This document shows positions 42,678 to 54,600 of a stretch of 64,000 bases of DNA, one piece after another. The notes beneath the pieces were generated by a model, which was not told where the DNA came from, did not search any database, and saw only the letters and a list, made by a program, of their open reading frames with translations. Numbering within the stretch: the first letter of the stretch is position 1; each line of letters starts with the position of its first letter. The position numbers and the translations under genes were made by a program. Source of the stretch: Prorocentrum cordatum (Eukaryota; Sar; Dinophyceae; Prorocentrales; Prorocentraceae); NCBI GenBank assembly GCA_963575745.1, contig CAUYUJ010021059.1, positions 1,077,015 through 1,141,014 of the forward strand, given 5' to 3'.

Positions 42678-45600
42678 GTGATATTCGGTAGCTAATCATT
42701 GGAGTCTGGTACACCCTTTTAATTCCGTCGTCAGCGTCGGTTAGCGTAAATTAGCGTCTGGAAGTCGACGAGATAGCGCCGATTTAATGTCGGCTAGCGT
42801 CGATTTAGTATCGACTAGCGTCGAATAGCGTCGATTTGCAAGAGCAGACAAGATGGTACGTGAGGCTCACATGAGTTGCCACCGAAGGTGATCTGTTTCT
42901 CTGTGTATTGCGGTGACGACGTGGACTTCGGAGATGGACCTCGCTTGTGGGTCGACAACCTTTGCGAGAACGGCCACAGTCGAGACTTGTTGTGGCGCTT
43001 CCGCGATTACTTTGAAAATCCCAAGATCCGAAAGGTGTTTCACAACTACGCCTTCGACCGGGCAATGTTCGTGAACGAGGGTCTATCGGTAGCTGGCTTC
43101 GCAGGGGACACTATGCACATGGCCCGCTTGGAGCACTCGGACAGGCAGGTCTACTCGCTGGAGGGTCTGGGCGAGGAGCTGCTGGGAGAGGCGTGGCGCA
43201 AGCGAGCTCTCAGGGAGTTCATGGCAGAGGAGAAGTTGAGGTCCGTAGACGACCTGCACTTGAGCCCCAAAGACGAAGTGAGGGAGGAGTCTGGCCGCCT
43301 GGCTCTGTAATGCATTCACCATGCCTAATGCCCTCTCCTCTTGTCGCTCTTGGGGAGTGTACCGCCCTGTGTTCAGCAGGATCGGAGTGGCGTTGGAGGA
43401 AGCAACCCCAGAGATCCGATAGGTAGATGTTTCCAGTACGGGGTCCCGGGAAGTCCCGACTCTTTCCCGAGGGTCGGTTTTTCATCTTGAGTCGCTAGGT
43501 GCCGATTTCTGGGGCCCGTCGAGGGACCGTCGAGGGCCCCTGGAGGACGAGCACGACGAAACACATCGGATTGTTTTGCTTCGATGCGATGGAGGTTTGG
43601 GCCCCTGCTCCGACACACTTGCCAGCATAGCCAAGTAGTGGGTGTTGCCCAGGAGTGGATCGACTATTCTACATTCGACACGGTTGCGACGTGGAAGCTC
43701 CACGAGTGCTTGGAGCGCAGGCTGAGGCGCATGCCCTGGCACGGCGGCTGCATGCTCGATTTCTACGAGACATACTGGAGACCTTTTGCAGAGGTCGGAG
43801 GCCGAGTGAGTGACCAGAGGAACCAGCCGAATTTGAGGGTAGCACCCGCGTCTTCGCAATGTTCTTACTTTAGGTCCTGACGCCCACTCGGCAAGGACGG
43901 AGGTCAGTTCGGGCACCCGTGCGTCTTTTGGATTGTTGCCGGCCGCCGCTCAAAATGAGCCTGGCGAAGGACCCAACCATATGCAGTTGTGCGTACCGCA
44001 GTTGTGTGTATCGTCTTCGGTGGAGCTCCCTATGGGCCACAAAACGCTGTAATGGGGGGGAAAATGCATGAGGACTTTGCCACTGGGCCTTCGGTGGAGC
44101 TCCCTATGGGGCCACGAAACGCTGTACTGGTTGGGGGAATGCATGTGGACTTTGCCACTGGGGTATTCTGTGGAACTCTCTATGTGGCCACGAAACGTTG
44201 TACTGGGTGGGGGGGCAGCATGCGGACAGTGCTAGTGGGGCCTTCGGTGGAGCTCCCTTTGGGGCCACGAAGACTTCTATTGGGTATGGGAAGCGCATGC
44301 GGGCGGTAGCACTGGTACCTTCGGTGGAGCTCCCTTTGGGGCCATGAAGCGTTGTACTGCGTGGGGGAGACGCACGCGGACGGAACAGGGGGGGCCGTCG
44401 GTGGAGCCCCCTATGGTGCCAAGAAACGCTGTCCTGGGTGGGGGAGACGCCTGCGGACGGTGCCACTAGAGCCTTCGGTGGGGCCCCCTACTGCGCCGAT
44501 CCGAAAGTTTCCCCAATTTCGCCACCGTGCTCGCCGCGGCCATCTGGGGTGGCGCGCGCAGGATAAGACTCGCGGGGCCCGAGGGCGGACGGGGGCGATG
44601 TCGCGAGGGCAGAGTCGGCGCGCCGATGGGCAGCCCAGCACCCCGTTTGGCCGGAGGGACCCAGTACAATGCAAGGGCAGAGCCTACCCCCCGCCCGGGG
44701 TCGTGGGATCGGGCTCCCTTTCCCCAGTTTCAGATTTTAAATCCCAAACGGTGTACTGACCCGAAAATGAGCAAACGGCATAGGACCTCCGCGAAAAAGC
44801 TTCCGGGTTCGGTCATGCGACGACCCGAAAAAAGTTTACCGGCCGACCTGAATGTGGCCAGATCCCATGGGACTTGCGCCCAACCAAAAATCCGGGTCCG
44901 GTTCGAACGACCCGAAAGTGTGCAAACCCTTTAGGATTCTTCGCAAAAGCGTCGTTCTCGAGGTCCTTGGACCCACCCCGAAGAAACCGAACATGGGCAA
45001 ACCGCCTAGAACTTCCGATCAAAAACGGTTTCTTGGTTGTTCCGGGCCTCGTCCGAAGGAACCGCCGATGGGCAGACTGCCCAGGACTTGCCGCGCAAGA
45101 AACGGTTTTCCAGGTGAGCCATTGTCAACGGGAGCGCGCCCCGTGCGGCATCGGGGTTCGCCCGGGGGCGCGGCTGCTCTCGCCTGTCCAGGGGGCATGC
45201 AATCCCGCGCCCTCCCCGCATAGCGTTTGCGCTGCATTCGCGCGGCGCCGCGCCTCTCAAATCGGAATAAACTTTCGGGGCGCCGATGTATGGGGCCAAG
45301 TAGTGCTGTACTGGGTGGGGGAAACGCATGCGGACGGTGCCACGGGGGTCGTCGGTGGAGCTCCCTACCGGGGCGTGAGTTAAAAACGACCGCGCAGAAT
45401 TGAGCCGCCGAGCCAGATCTCCGCCCCTTGCACTTTTCCCACCCGCGAGGCTTTCGTGGCACCGCGGACAGTCTTGGCCCTTGCCGGGTACGACAATTTC
45501 TGACCGCGCTGCCCCAGATTGCGCCGTTCGGGAAGCGATCGAGGCGGAAGTGCCACGGCGCGCCCATGCGGTGGTCGCCGAATCTGTCGCCGCGCCAGAG

Positions 45601-48600
45601 CGAACGCGCAGCCCGCGCGCCCCCGCCCCCCCCAGCGATGCAAAGCTGAGTAACTAAGCGACGCGACGACGTCACCGATGGGGTCCATTGTTGTCGTCTC
45701 TCGTCGGTCTCTTCAGATTTGCATCAGAGTGGTAGGGGGTGGGGGGCCGGCGCGGCGTTTGTTCTGGCGACTTCAAAGATCCGGTCAAAACTATAGTGCC
45801 GTCCGTGCGGACTTCTCGGAGAAGCATTCGGGCGTCGCTCTCTTGCGTGTGGTCTCAACATATCATCGCGCGCGGATGGTAGTTTTTTTCGCGCGCGCGC
45901 CGGTATGGGGCCTCGAAGCACTGCGCGGGGCAAGGGGAAAGCATGCGGACGGTGCCACGGGGGCGTTCGGTGAAGCTCCTTATGGCACCACGAAACGTTG
46001 TATTGGGTAGGGGAGACGCATGCGGACGGCGCCACTGGAACCTTCGGTGGAGCTACCTATGAGGCCACGACGCGCTGTACTGGGTGAGGGTGGGCGCGCG
46101 CGGGCGGTAGCGGTGGGGCCGTCGGCGGAGTTCCTTATGAGGCCACGAAGCGCTGCGCTGGGTGGGCGGGGCGCATGCGGGCGGTGGCACTGCGGCCGTC
46201 GGTGGAGCTCCCCATGGGGCCTGGTGTGGTGGGTGGTGGGGGCGCATGCGGGCGGTAGCCCTGGTACCTTGGTGGATCTCCCTGTGGGGCCACAAACGTT
46301 GTGCTGGGTGATGGGGATGCGGACGCATGCGGGCGGCAGCAGCGGGACCTTCGGTGGAGCTCCTTACGGGGCCACGAAACGTGTGACGGGTGTGCCGACG
46401 TTGTAGATGGATGTGAGGAGCAGAGGCAGGGATGGGATGAGGGTGGAGGAGGAGGAGCAGGAGGAGGAGGAGGAGGAGGAGCAGGAGGAGGAGGAAGAGA
46501 AGGAGGAGGAGGAGGAGGAGGAGGACGGAGGGGGGAAACGTGGGGCGTTGTCTCTTCGAAACGAGGACCCAACACCACAGGATGGTTGCCCTGGGCGTCC
46601 AAGGGTCTTGCGTCCTTACCGCGCGTCCTTCAGATAAGTTTTGACTGCGCGTGGAGCCTTGCAGTTGCGGTGAGAGCAAGGGGGGCCTGTCAGGCGAGGG
46701 GGAGTCAGGGGCAACGACAGCAGGGGACTGGCCCGGGGGGGGGGAGCATCGACCCCCAATCGCCCATGCAGCGCCGATCATGGCCTGGGCCCCCCCTCCT
46801 CCCCGCCTGTGAACATGCTGTTTCGCTATCGGGTGTTTACCGGTGATCTATCGGCGACGTGTCGCCGCTCCAGGTCATTGTCGCCCTCCTGTCGGCCCAC
46901 CTCGGAGAGGAATGGGGGCTTGCGATTATGGCTCTTCTGAAGGAGGCGAAGTGGGCATGGGCAGTCTCTCAGCGTCCCGTTTTTTGCGTGCCTTGTCAGC
47001 TTACCCCCTGGCGTGGTCGCTGCCCACTCCAAGCACCAGCGCGCAGGGATACTTTGAGACCATTCGGGCGCCCCCTCGCTCTGAAAAATGCGGGTGGGCA
47101 CTCGACCTTTCCATTGCGTGTGCTCTGGCAGGGCCTCTGGGGAGATCCCGACGGCACCATCGTGGGTTTCCCTAATCTCCAAGCAGCACGCAGTCGTCCT
47201 TGACGTTGCTCCCTCACGAATCCTTCAGTATGCCTGCGTACGCACAGTTGTTCCCTCCGACGCGCCAGTGAGGTCCAGCCAGCGCTGACAATTGTCGGGG
47301 TATTAACAACTCGAGTCCACGTCCTTGTGAAGCGCGTGGCAAGACCCAAACTCTCGAAAGCGCGAACTGGCGAGCCTAGGGCAGAACAAACTGGCGTCAA
47401 CACTCTCACACAGGCGCACACAATCACCTCCACACGCGCATGCACAGACTCACACACACACACACACATGCGAGGGAGAAGAGCATGCGGTCGCGGTGTT
47501 TTGACACTGCTCGAGAAGGTGCTCGTGGACATCGAGGCTTGCGGCATCCCCATCGACACCGCGCAGCTTCAAGAGCAGGAGCGGCGTGCCCGGCAAGATG
47601 TCGACCTGTGCCACAAACGTTTCCAGGAATGGATTCGGGCGGAGTACCTGGAAAAGTACCCAAGCAAGCAGGAGTTGCAGAACGCCCCCGAACAAATTAA
47701 TCTACAAAGCTCCCGACAGATGCAGCATCTGCTGTTTGGAAAGGGCGTGGAGACATTTGGATCGACGGCTATCGGCGGGCTCGGGCTTTCTGGAGTACCG
47801 AAATGTATAAACCACCAGTCTTACCTCCCCTCCCGCCTCTCCTCCCCAGGAAGCAGGAGGAGAGGCGGAAAGAGAAGGGTGGAGGGAGGAAGGGGAGAGG
47901 GAGGCAGTGTTGGTGTCCATTTTGATTGCTCCACAGGCTTCCAGAAACATTGTGCCGCACTCGGACTGCTACGGGGGGCTTGTCTCTCTCAGGCGAAACC
48001 ATATTGAAGCTGTCGGGTAGCAATCCAGAGAGCGGGGAGCAGGGCTGTGGCACAGCCTTGCCGTTCCTCGGTGTGCGCGGTTGCACTGGTCTCTCTATGA
48101 TCAACAAGGCAAAAGATATCGAAAAGAACATTAACACGTTCCTCTTGCCTCTGCAGAAGCACGTGGACAGGCAAGGACGCGTGCACACCTCGCTGAAACT
48201 TAATACTAATACAGGGCGCTTGGCTTCTTCCGAGCCGAATCTTCAGCAGCTTCCGGCGCTGGACAAGGACGTATACAAGATCCGCCAGGCAGTGAAGTGC
48301 GCAGACGACCGCCTCTTCATAGTTGCCGACTACGGTCAGCTGGAGCTGAGGGTATTGGCACACATGTCAGGGAGCAAGCAGATGATCCATGCTTTGTGCT
48401 CTGGCATTGACATACACTCGGCGACAGCTCTAAACATGTACTCGCACGTGAAGGCAGCGGTCGACAGAAAAGAGGTGTGCCTCAATGGTGGCGGGGGAGT
48501 CCCGTTGCTGAAGGACGTTTTCGGATCTGAGCGGCGCTGTGCGAAGGCTGTCAATTTCGGGATCGCGTACGGTATGACGGAACACGGCTTGTCTCTAAAT

Positions 48601-51600
48601 CTGAATTGCGACTTGGAGGAAGCCAAGCAGATGATCGCCAAGTGGTACGAGGCTTACCCAGAGGTCAGGACTTGGCAGGAGAATGTGAAGTTGGAGGCCA
48701 TCGGACAGGCAGAGCAGAGTGGAAGCGACTTGGCGTACGTCAGGACTCTCAGGGGTCGCCCGCGGCCGCTGCCCGTGGCCCACCTCAGGCCGCGGGGAAA
48801 GCGGGCGTGGTCAAAGAGCGCAGAGTCCAGGGACCAGGACTCTGGGACGTCCCGAACTGTACGCGGCCCTGCCAGAGTCGCGCTCCTCGCGCTCACAGCT
48901 TGGAGGCTGGTGTGCCGTTTGTAGAATACAGGGCTACGCTGTGTTTTTTAAATGGCCATGCTATATTCTGAAGTGCGACCACATTTGTGCTTTGTGGTTC
49001 TTGGCAACGAAGGTCGCGCTGCACTCTGCTATGCTATCCGTTGGTATCCTGTCGTAAGTTCGACGCAGGTTTTGATGGTGATGGTCATGTTATTGTTCAC
49101 GCACGTGCTGGTGTGAATGATCCAACGACTGCTCATGAAAACGCGGACGGTAATGCGAACGCTCATCTTGTGTTGAATGCGAATACCGGCGACAATGTTT
49201 TGTTGGGCCGCGTTCTGTCACGATTCGGTTCGCCACATTGTGCAACGGTATGGTATGGCCTTGCGTGTGTTCTATAGAGTGACCCATCGTGATGTGTTCC
49301 ACCGTGCCATGCTGATCGTCAGCATACTGTACCATGCTATGCTGTCCGCTCTGCTACGCTGTGTCAAGCTTTGCTACGCTAGTTTATTCGGCTGCCTGCG
49401 AAACCCCCTCCCCACCCGCGCGCTTACGCAGCCGAGCAGCAGGAAGGAGGTTGAGTTTCGAACTCGTACCACTTCAGTCCCCTGTGGATTCGCGCAGTCC
49501 GAAACAATCCCTCTTGTCCGCAGCCCTATTTCCCCATCTTCCTCATCCTGGAGGCTTTCTGGGGACTCCGGGCCTCTTGGGAGCCTCTTCGTGCCTTCTT
49601 GTGGGCGTCTAGGGAGCCCGCAAGGGGCCCGTCGGCGTCTCAAAGCCGTTTGTGGCAGGCTCGGTTGATCCATATTGAGGACGCTCAGGCTGGTCGCGGG
49701 AAAGTTGCGGGCAGACTTCGGCGGGCGGTTGGGTTCTTGGGTTCCCAGAGGCGGCCAGGCTCCAAGATCCACGAGAGTGCAGGCACAGCAGACAGTTGAC
49801 GGTAGACGGTGGATAATATAGAGGGCACAGGGGGTGTAGGGCGTAGCAGGGCGCAGAGTGAGCATTGCAGAAAGCATTTAAGTATCGACGCGAGAAAATG
49901 AAATATAGGTTACGTTTGGGCCCTTGCTGTGGCCCTCCTGGGGTCTAATTTGGGCACCCTGGGGCTCTCGGGGGATGGCGTCACGAGTGCCCCAAGAGAA
50001 CCCCCAACGGAGCCTGCTACGGGACACTTTTGTCGCAGGCTCCGTCGAGTCCTCATTTGGACCTCTTTCGATGCCGTGTTGAGGCCTCGTTGGGGCATCC
50101 TAGGGGCTTCAGGACAGTATCAGCGTGTCCTAAGAAGGTGCCCAACAGAACTTACCAGGGGACCCCTTTGTGGCAGGTTCTGTTGGAGGCCGTCTCAGGA
50201 TCACCTTGGGCCCATCTTGGGGCCCGATTGTGGCCTCATTGTGCCACCCCTGGTGCTCGGAGAAGGCCTCACGAGTTCTCCAAGCCGGCCCTCAGTAGAA
50301 CCTACCCAAGGCCCACTTGTTATAGGTTACGCGGGAGGGATTCTTAGACTTCTCTCGGCGTCCCTTGGTAGCCTCGGGGTTTCGGGGGGGGGGGGTCTCA
50401 AGAGCGCCCCCCATGGGCCCCCAGCGGAACTTCAAGGGACGCCATTTGTGGTAGGTTCCGTTGGGACTCCTTTGGGCCTCTCTTGGGGGCTCATTGAGGC
50501 AGTCTTGAGGCTCCCTCAGGGCCTCAAGCGTGACCTCACAAGCCTTCCCCCAATGAACCTACCACGGGACTCATTTGTGGTAGGTTCCGTTGGGGGGGCA
50601 TCTCAGGGTCAGTTTGCGCCTTTCTCGGAGCCATCTTGGGGCCTCATTCTGGCACCCCTGTTGCTTGGAGAAGGCCTCAAGAGTTCTCCAAGTCGGCACC
50701 CATTGGAACCAGCTGAGGGACAATTTTGCGGTAGGTTCCCGTACGGTCTTTCTTGGGTCCCATTTTTGCGCCCTTTTGGTATTCTCCTGGGGCATCATCG
50801 GGTCATACACCCTCGGTGCATGGGAAAAGGGCCTCACCAGCGCCCCCCATGGGCCCACCATCGGAACTTACCAAGTGACCCCCGCGTGGCAGGTTCTTTT
50901 GGGTGGGCTCTCGGGGTCCTCCTGGGGCCCGTCTGTGGGCCTTCCTGAGACCTTTTGGGGGCGAATCGCGCACGAGGCCCTTGTGTGTGCTCGTCGTCGG
51001 GCCGTCTTCGAGCCCCCCTTGGAGCCCTGGTTGTCCCAGCCATCCTGTGGTGCTGGGTCCTCTTTCTGAAGAGACAGCGCCCCGCGTCTCACCTCCTCCC
51101 TCCTCTCCCTCCTCCCTCCTTGCATCTTCGCCTATGCCCTCCGCACCAGTCTCATTTCGGCACGCCCCTCACACGCCTCGTGGCCCCATAAGAGTTTCAC
51201 CGAAGGCCCCAGCGGCAGGGTCCACATGCGGTTTCCCACACCATCTCAGCACGCCCCCTCACACGTTTTGTGTCCCCATAAGGGGGCTCCACCGAAGGCC
51301 CCAGGGGCAGGATCCACATTCCGTTCCCTGCACATGTGGACACACCCTCAGACGCTCCGTGGCCCCATAGGGAGCTCCACCGAAGGCCCCAGTGGCATGG
51401 TCCACATTCGATTGCCCGCCTATTTGGACATACCCCTCACGCGTTTCGTGGCTCCATTGGGAGTTCCACCGAAAGCGGTGCCCACAACGCGGTAGTTGCA
51501 ATTGCATATGGTTGGGTCTTTCGCCAAGATATTTGTTTGAGGGGACACCATCGCGGCCATGTCTGAGCTATCCTGAATCTTCCCTGGGGGTCACCGCACT

Positions 51601-54600
51601 CGCCACCGTTTGACCATGCCCACCGACATCACGCTGTCTATCCATGCCCAGCTAATACAAGTGGTTGGAATTTGCCCGGTGTGCTTAGATTACTGGTGCC
51701 ATCGCACGATGTACACGTGTTTGTCTGTGTGGGTCGGTGGGGGGTCCGATATTGTCGGGCTCGGCTCAACTAGAAGTTGTATTCAATTCGTTGCTTGGTA
51801 GCATGCGTGTGAGGCCAGCTGCGCGAATTTGAGTGAAGTCCTGGACTTCTTGAGACCCCCCGGCAGGGTGGAGACCCTGTGCGAGAAGAGAGAGAAGAGC
51901 TTGCATAATTAGACCGTCCAGGGTCTCGCTTCCAAAACGGTATCTTGCCCCATTTTGGGTTGTATACGTCGATATGCGTCCCATCCAAGACGGGTGACAG
52001 ATGCATGCACCCTAGACAAACGTTGTGCATTTGGTTGGTGGCATGCCTCGCGCAGGTATTCTAATTGCTAGGGAAACGAGCACGCTCGAGCATCCAATTG
52101 CAGCGGATACAGCCAAGACGCTCAAAAAGTACAATTTGGGGCTCAGATGAAGGGTCTTGGCTTCTGGTCCGTTCCTTGGAGATCCAGGCCAGGGAACTTT
52201 TTCGTGGCTGAGGCTCGCCGTGGCCAGCAAAGCCCCTTCGTTCTTCGATCGCAACTCCAGAAACAGGGGGATCACTGCACCTCAACGGAATGGCGCATTG
52301 TTCAGGCTCGCGATTGCCACCCCGACATCTCCCGAAACCATTTGCTAACATTCCGAGCCCCCCAGACCTCCCGACCCCTTCCTCAGGGACCCTTTTCCGT
52401 CCTGGATCCATGTTTGATGAACCCGGAGCCCGATACGGTCAGGAACTTGGCTTAGCGTGTCGTGCCGTCGGTTCTATCTGGCCCACCACGCTTCGGCGAG
52501 ACACGCTATCCACGTCCCAGTCCCCAGACGTCACCTTCCTGTTCTTTTCCGAGCATCCCGCCCCGCGGAGCGGATCGACACGCTACCCGCTTGCAGGGTA
52601 TAATCTGTCGTCGGGACCGCCGCCACGACACGCTACGCAAGGACTGACCGTAGGCCTCTGGGCGTCGAGCAGAAGCGACAACGGGCGTCCCTCCTTGCAG
52701 TCTGGGGCTCCTCTGGGGGCCGTCTTCGGGCCCTGCTGGTGCCATCGACCTGAGGCGGAAGCCAGGTCCCGTGGGGATGAGGCCTCGAGAGCTCCATGAG
52801 CTTGCGTCGCGGGCAGAAGCAGTGACGTTGGAGGTCTGGGGAAGAGGAGGGGACAGAGGAGGGTATCATTTCCCAGGCACTGGACCAAGGGGAATAATTT
52901 ACGTGTAACTCTGCCCCCAGTGCCTCGACTAAAGTCCGATATCTACACATATTTTGCTTCGAGCGATTCCCACCGAGACTTTCGGCATTTGTTCCCACCA
53001 GTACGTGCGCTTATTGGAACGATGTGCGCGGGGCCCCGCAGTCTCGGCCAGCGCGGCGGCCAGGCCAGGTCGCAAGCTGACGTTGTCCGAACGTCTGACA
53101 ACCCCAGGGCGTCCGACGAACGAATCCGAACAGGCCCCTGGAGCAGCAAACCCGCCCCCAAAACACGTGTTGCGAGTTGCCCGAACTAGCTGCTTACCTC
53201 CCCCTCCTCGTATGGAATGCTCGAGATGTTTTGCTGTCGACGGAACGGCTTGACGTCGTGCCGCCTGTCATGATACGTCGCCAGATCAGTCGTTGTTGCG
53301 CCTGTTTGTACCTGTGGCCAGGCTGACCTCGCCGCGCACGTCGCGTTTGATTGTGTAATGGTACGGCCTATTATTTTATGACGTTCCTCTTCAAGCTTGT
53401 GTTTCTCTTCTGTTGCAGCATGCTCTGTTATGCTTACCTCTGTCATTGTATGATTGGCCATGCTATGATATGCTCTGCTCTGTGGCACCACGTTATGCAT
53501 GATACGTATCTGCTGCCAGGTTAGCCTATGTCAGGTTATGCTAGTATGTGTGATGATGTTCATGTTATTCGCAGTTCGCTACTGTGTGTTTTAATATGCT
53601 CTGCTATGGCATGCCTCTCCCATGACGTTATAGCCAACAGTGTGAGATCCGAATCGTCGACGTAGGGGTCGCAGTAGTACAACACTTATGATAGGTGTTG
53701 CTGGCTACGGTAGGCCCTATTCGTTATAGTATGGTGATTTGGTCATGTTACAGTTGGTTGTGCTCTATTATGTCTGTACAGTACTGTTTTCGATGGGCTG
53801 GCGTGACGTCATGACGCTAGTCACGATAGATGCATCGCCTCATCGCTCGCTGTTGCGCATGATTGTACCTCTGACCAGTCTGACCTCGGCGCGCACGTCG
53901 CATTTGATTATGTACACTATGTTAGGTTGAGATGTCCCTATTCATATATGTTCCCCTTCCTTAAAGTATGCTCTGGTATGCTCACTTCTGTGATGGTATG
54001 CTTTGATATGTGATGGTATGCTCCGCCCTGTGGCACCGTGCTATGACAGGAACTGTTCTGTCAGGTTATGTTCAAGTGTGATGAGTGTGATGCTATTCAC
54101 GTTACGTCATGCTATGCCCCGTATGTTATGCTATACATTGCGATGTCAAGGTATACCTCTGCAATGCAATGAATTATTTAACATTGTTGCAGATGGGTTG
54201 CTGTCGTTGCGTTGTTATGTTAAATGCTGGTCGATTCATGATACGTTTCGCCATGGCATGCTCTAGTATGCTCTGCTATGAAATGGTATGCTCTGATACT
54301 CCATACCATGTGCTTCCGCGCGCTGTCATGATGTGTTTTGTCATGCTACGGAATGGTATGTCCTGTGATGCTGTTGTGTTTCGTTATAGTATGCCATCGT
54401 AGTTATTGTTGTGATCAGTTATGGCATGTACGATAAAGTCATGTTATGCGATGTCAAGCTATGGTATGTAGTGGTCAACTACGCTCTGTTTTGTTGGGTC
54501 GTGTTAGACTATGATGCTGATGATCTGCTATGCCATACCATGCGCAGATCTGTTGTGTGTTGCCATGATTTGTTCCGACATTGTGCCGTGCGATATGTCC

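Larger units (their letters stand above)
43958..46400 (+). repeat. 93-bp satellite, array 4, with head, split by two insertions
   Basis: Head AGCCTGGCGAAGGACCCAAC at 43958, then units at 43958-44490, 45289-45367 and 45904-46400. Removing 44491-45288 and 45368-45903 restores the unit across both breaks (CCCTA + TGGGGCC). The array lies wholly in the 3.7-kb POP intron. Confidence 0.88.

Noticed and set aside
43806-43815. GTGAGT as the donor of POP exon 3
   Set aside because: It is a stronger GT site, but it adds VGGR, which the family lacks, before VLVDIEACG. The earlier GAG|GTCGGA join restores the conserved PFAEVLVD. It remains a possible alternative.
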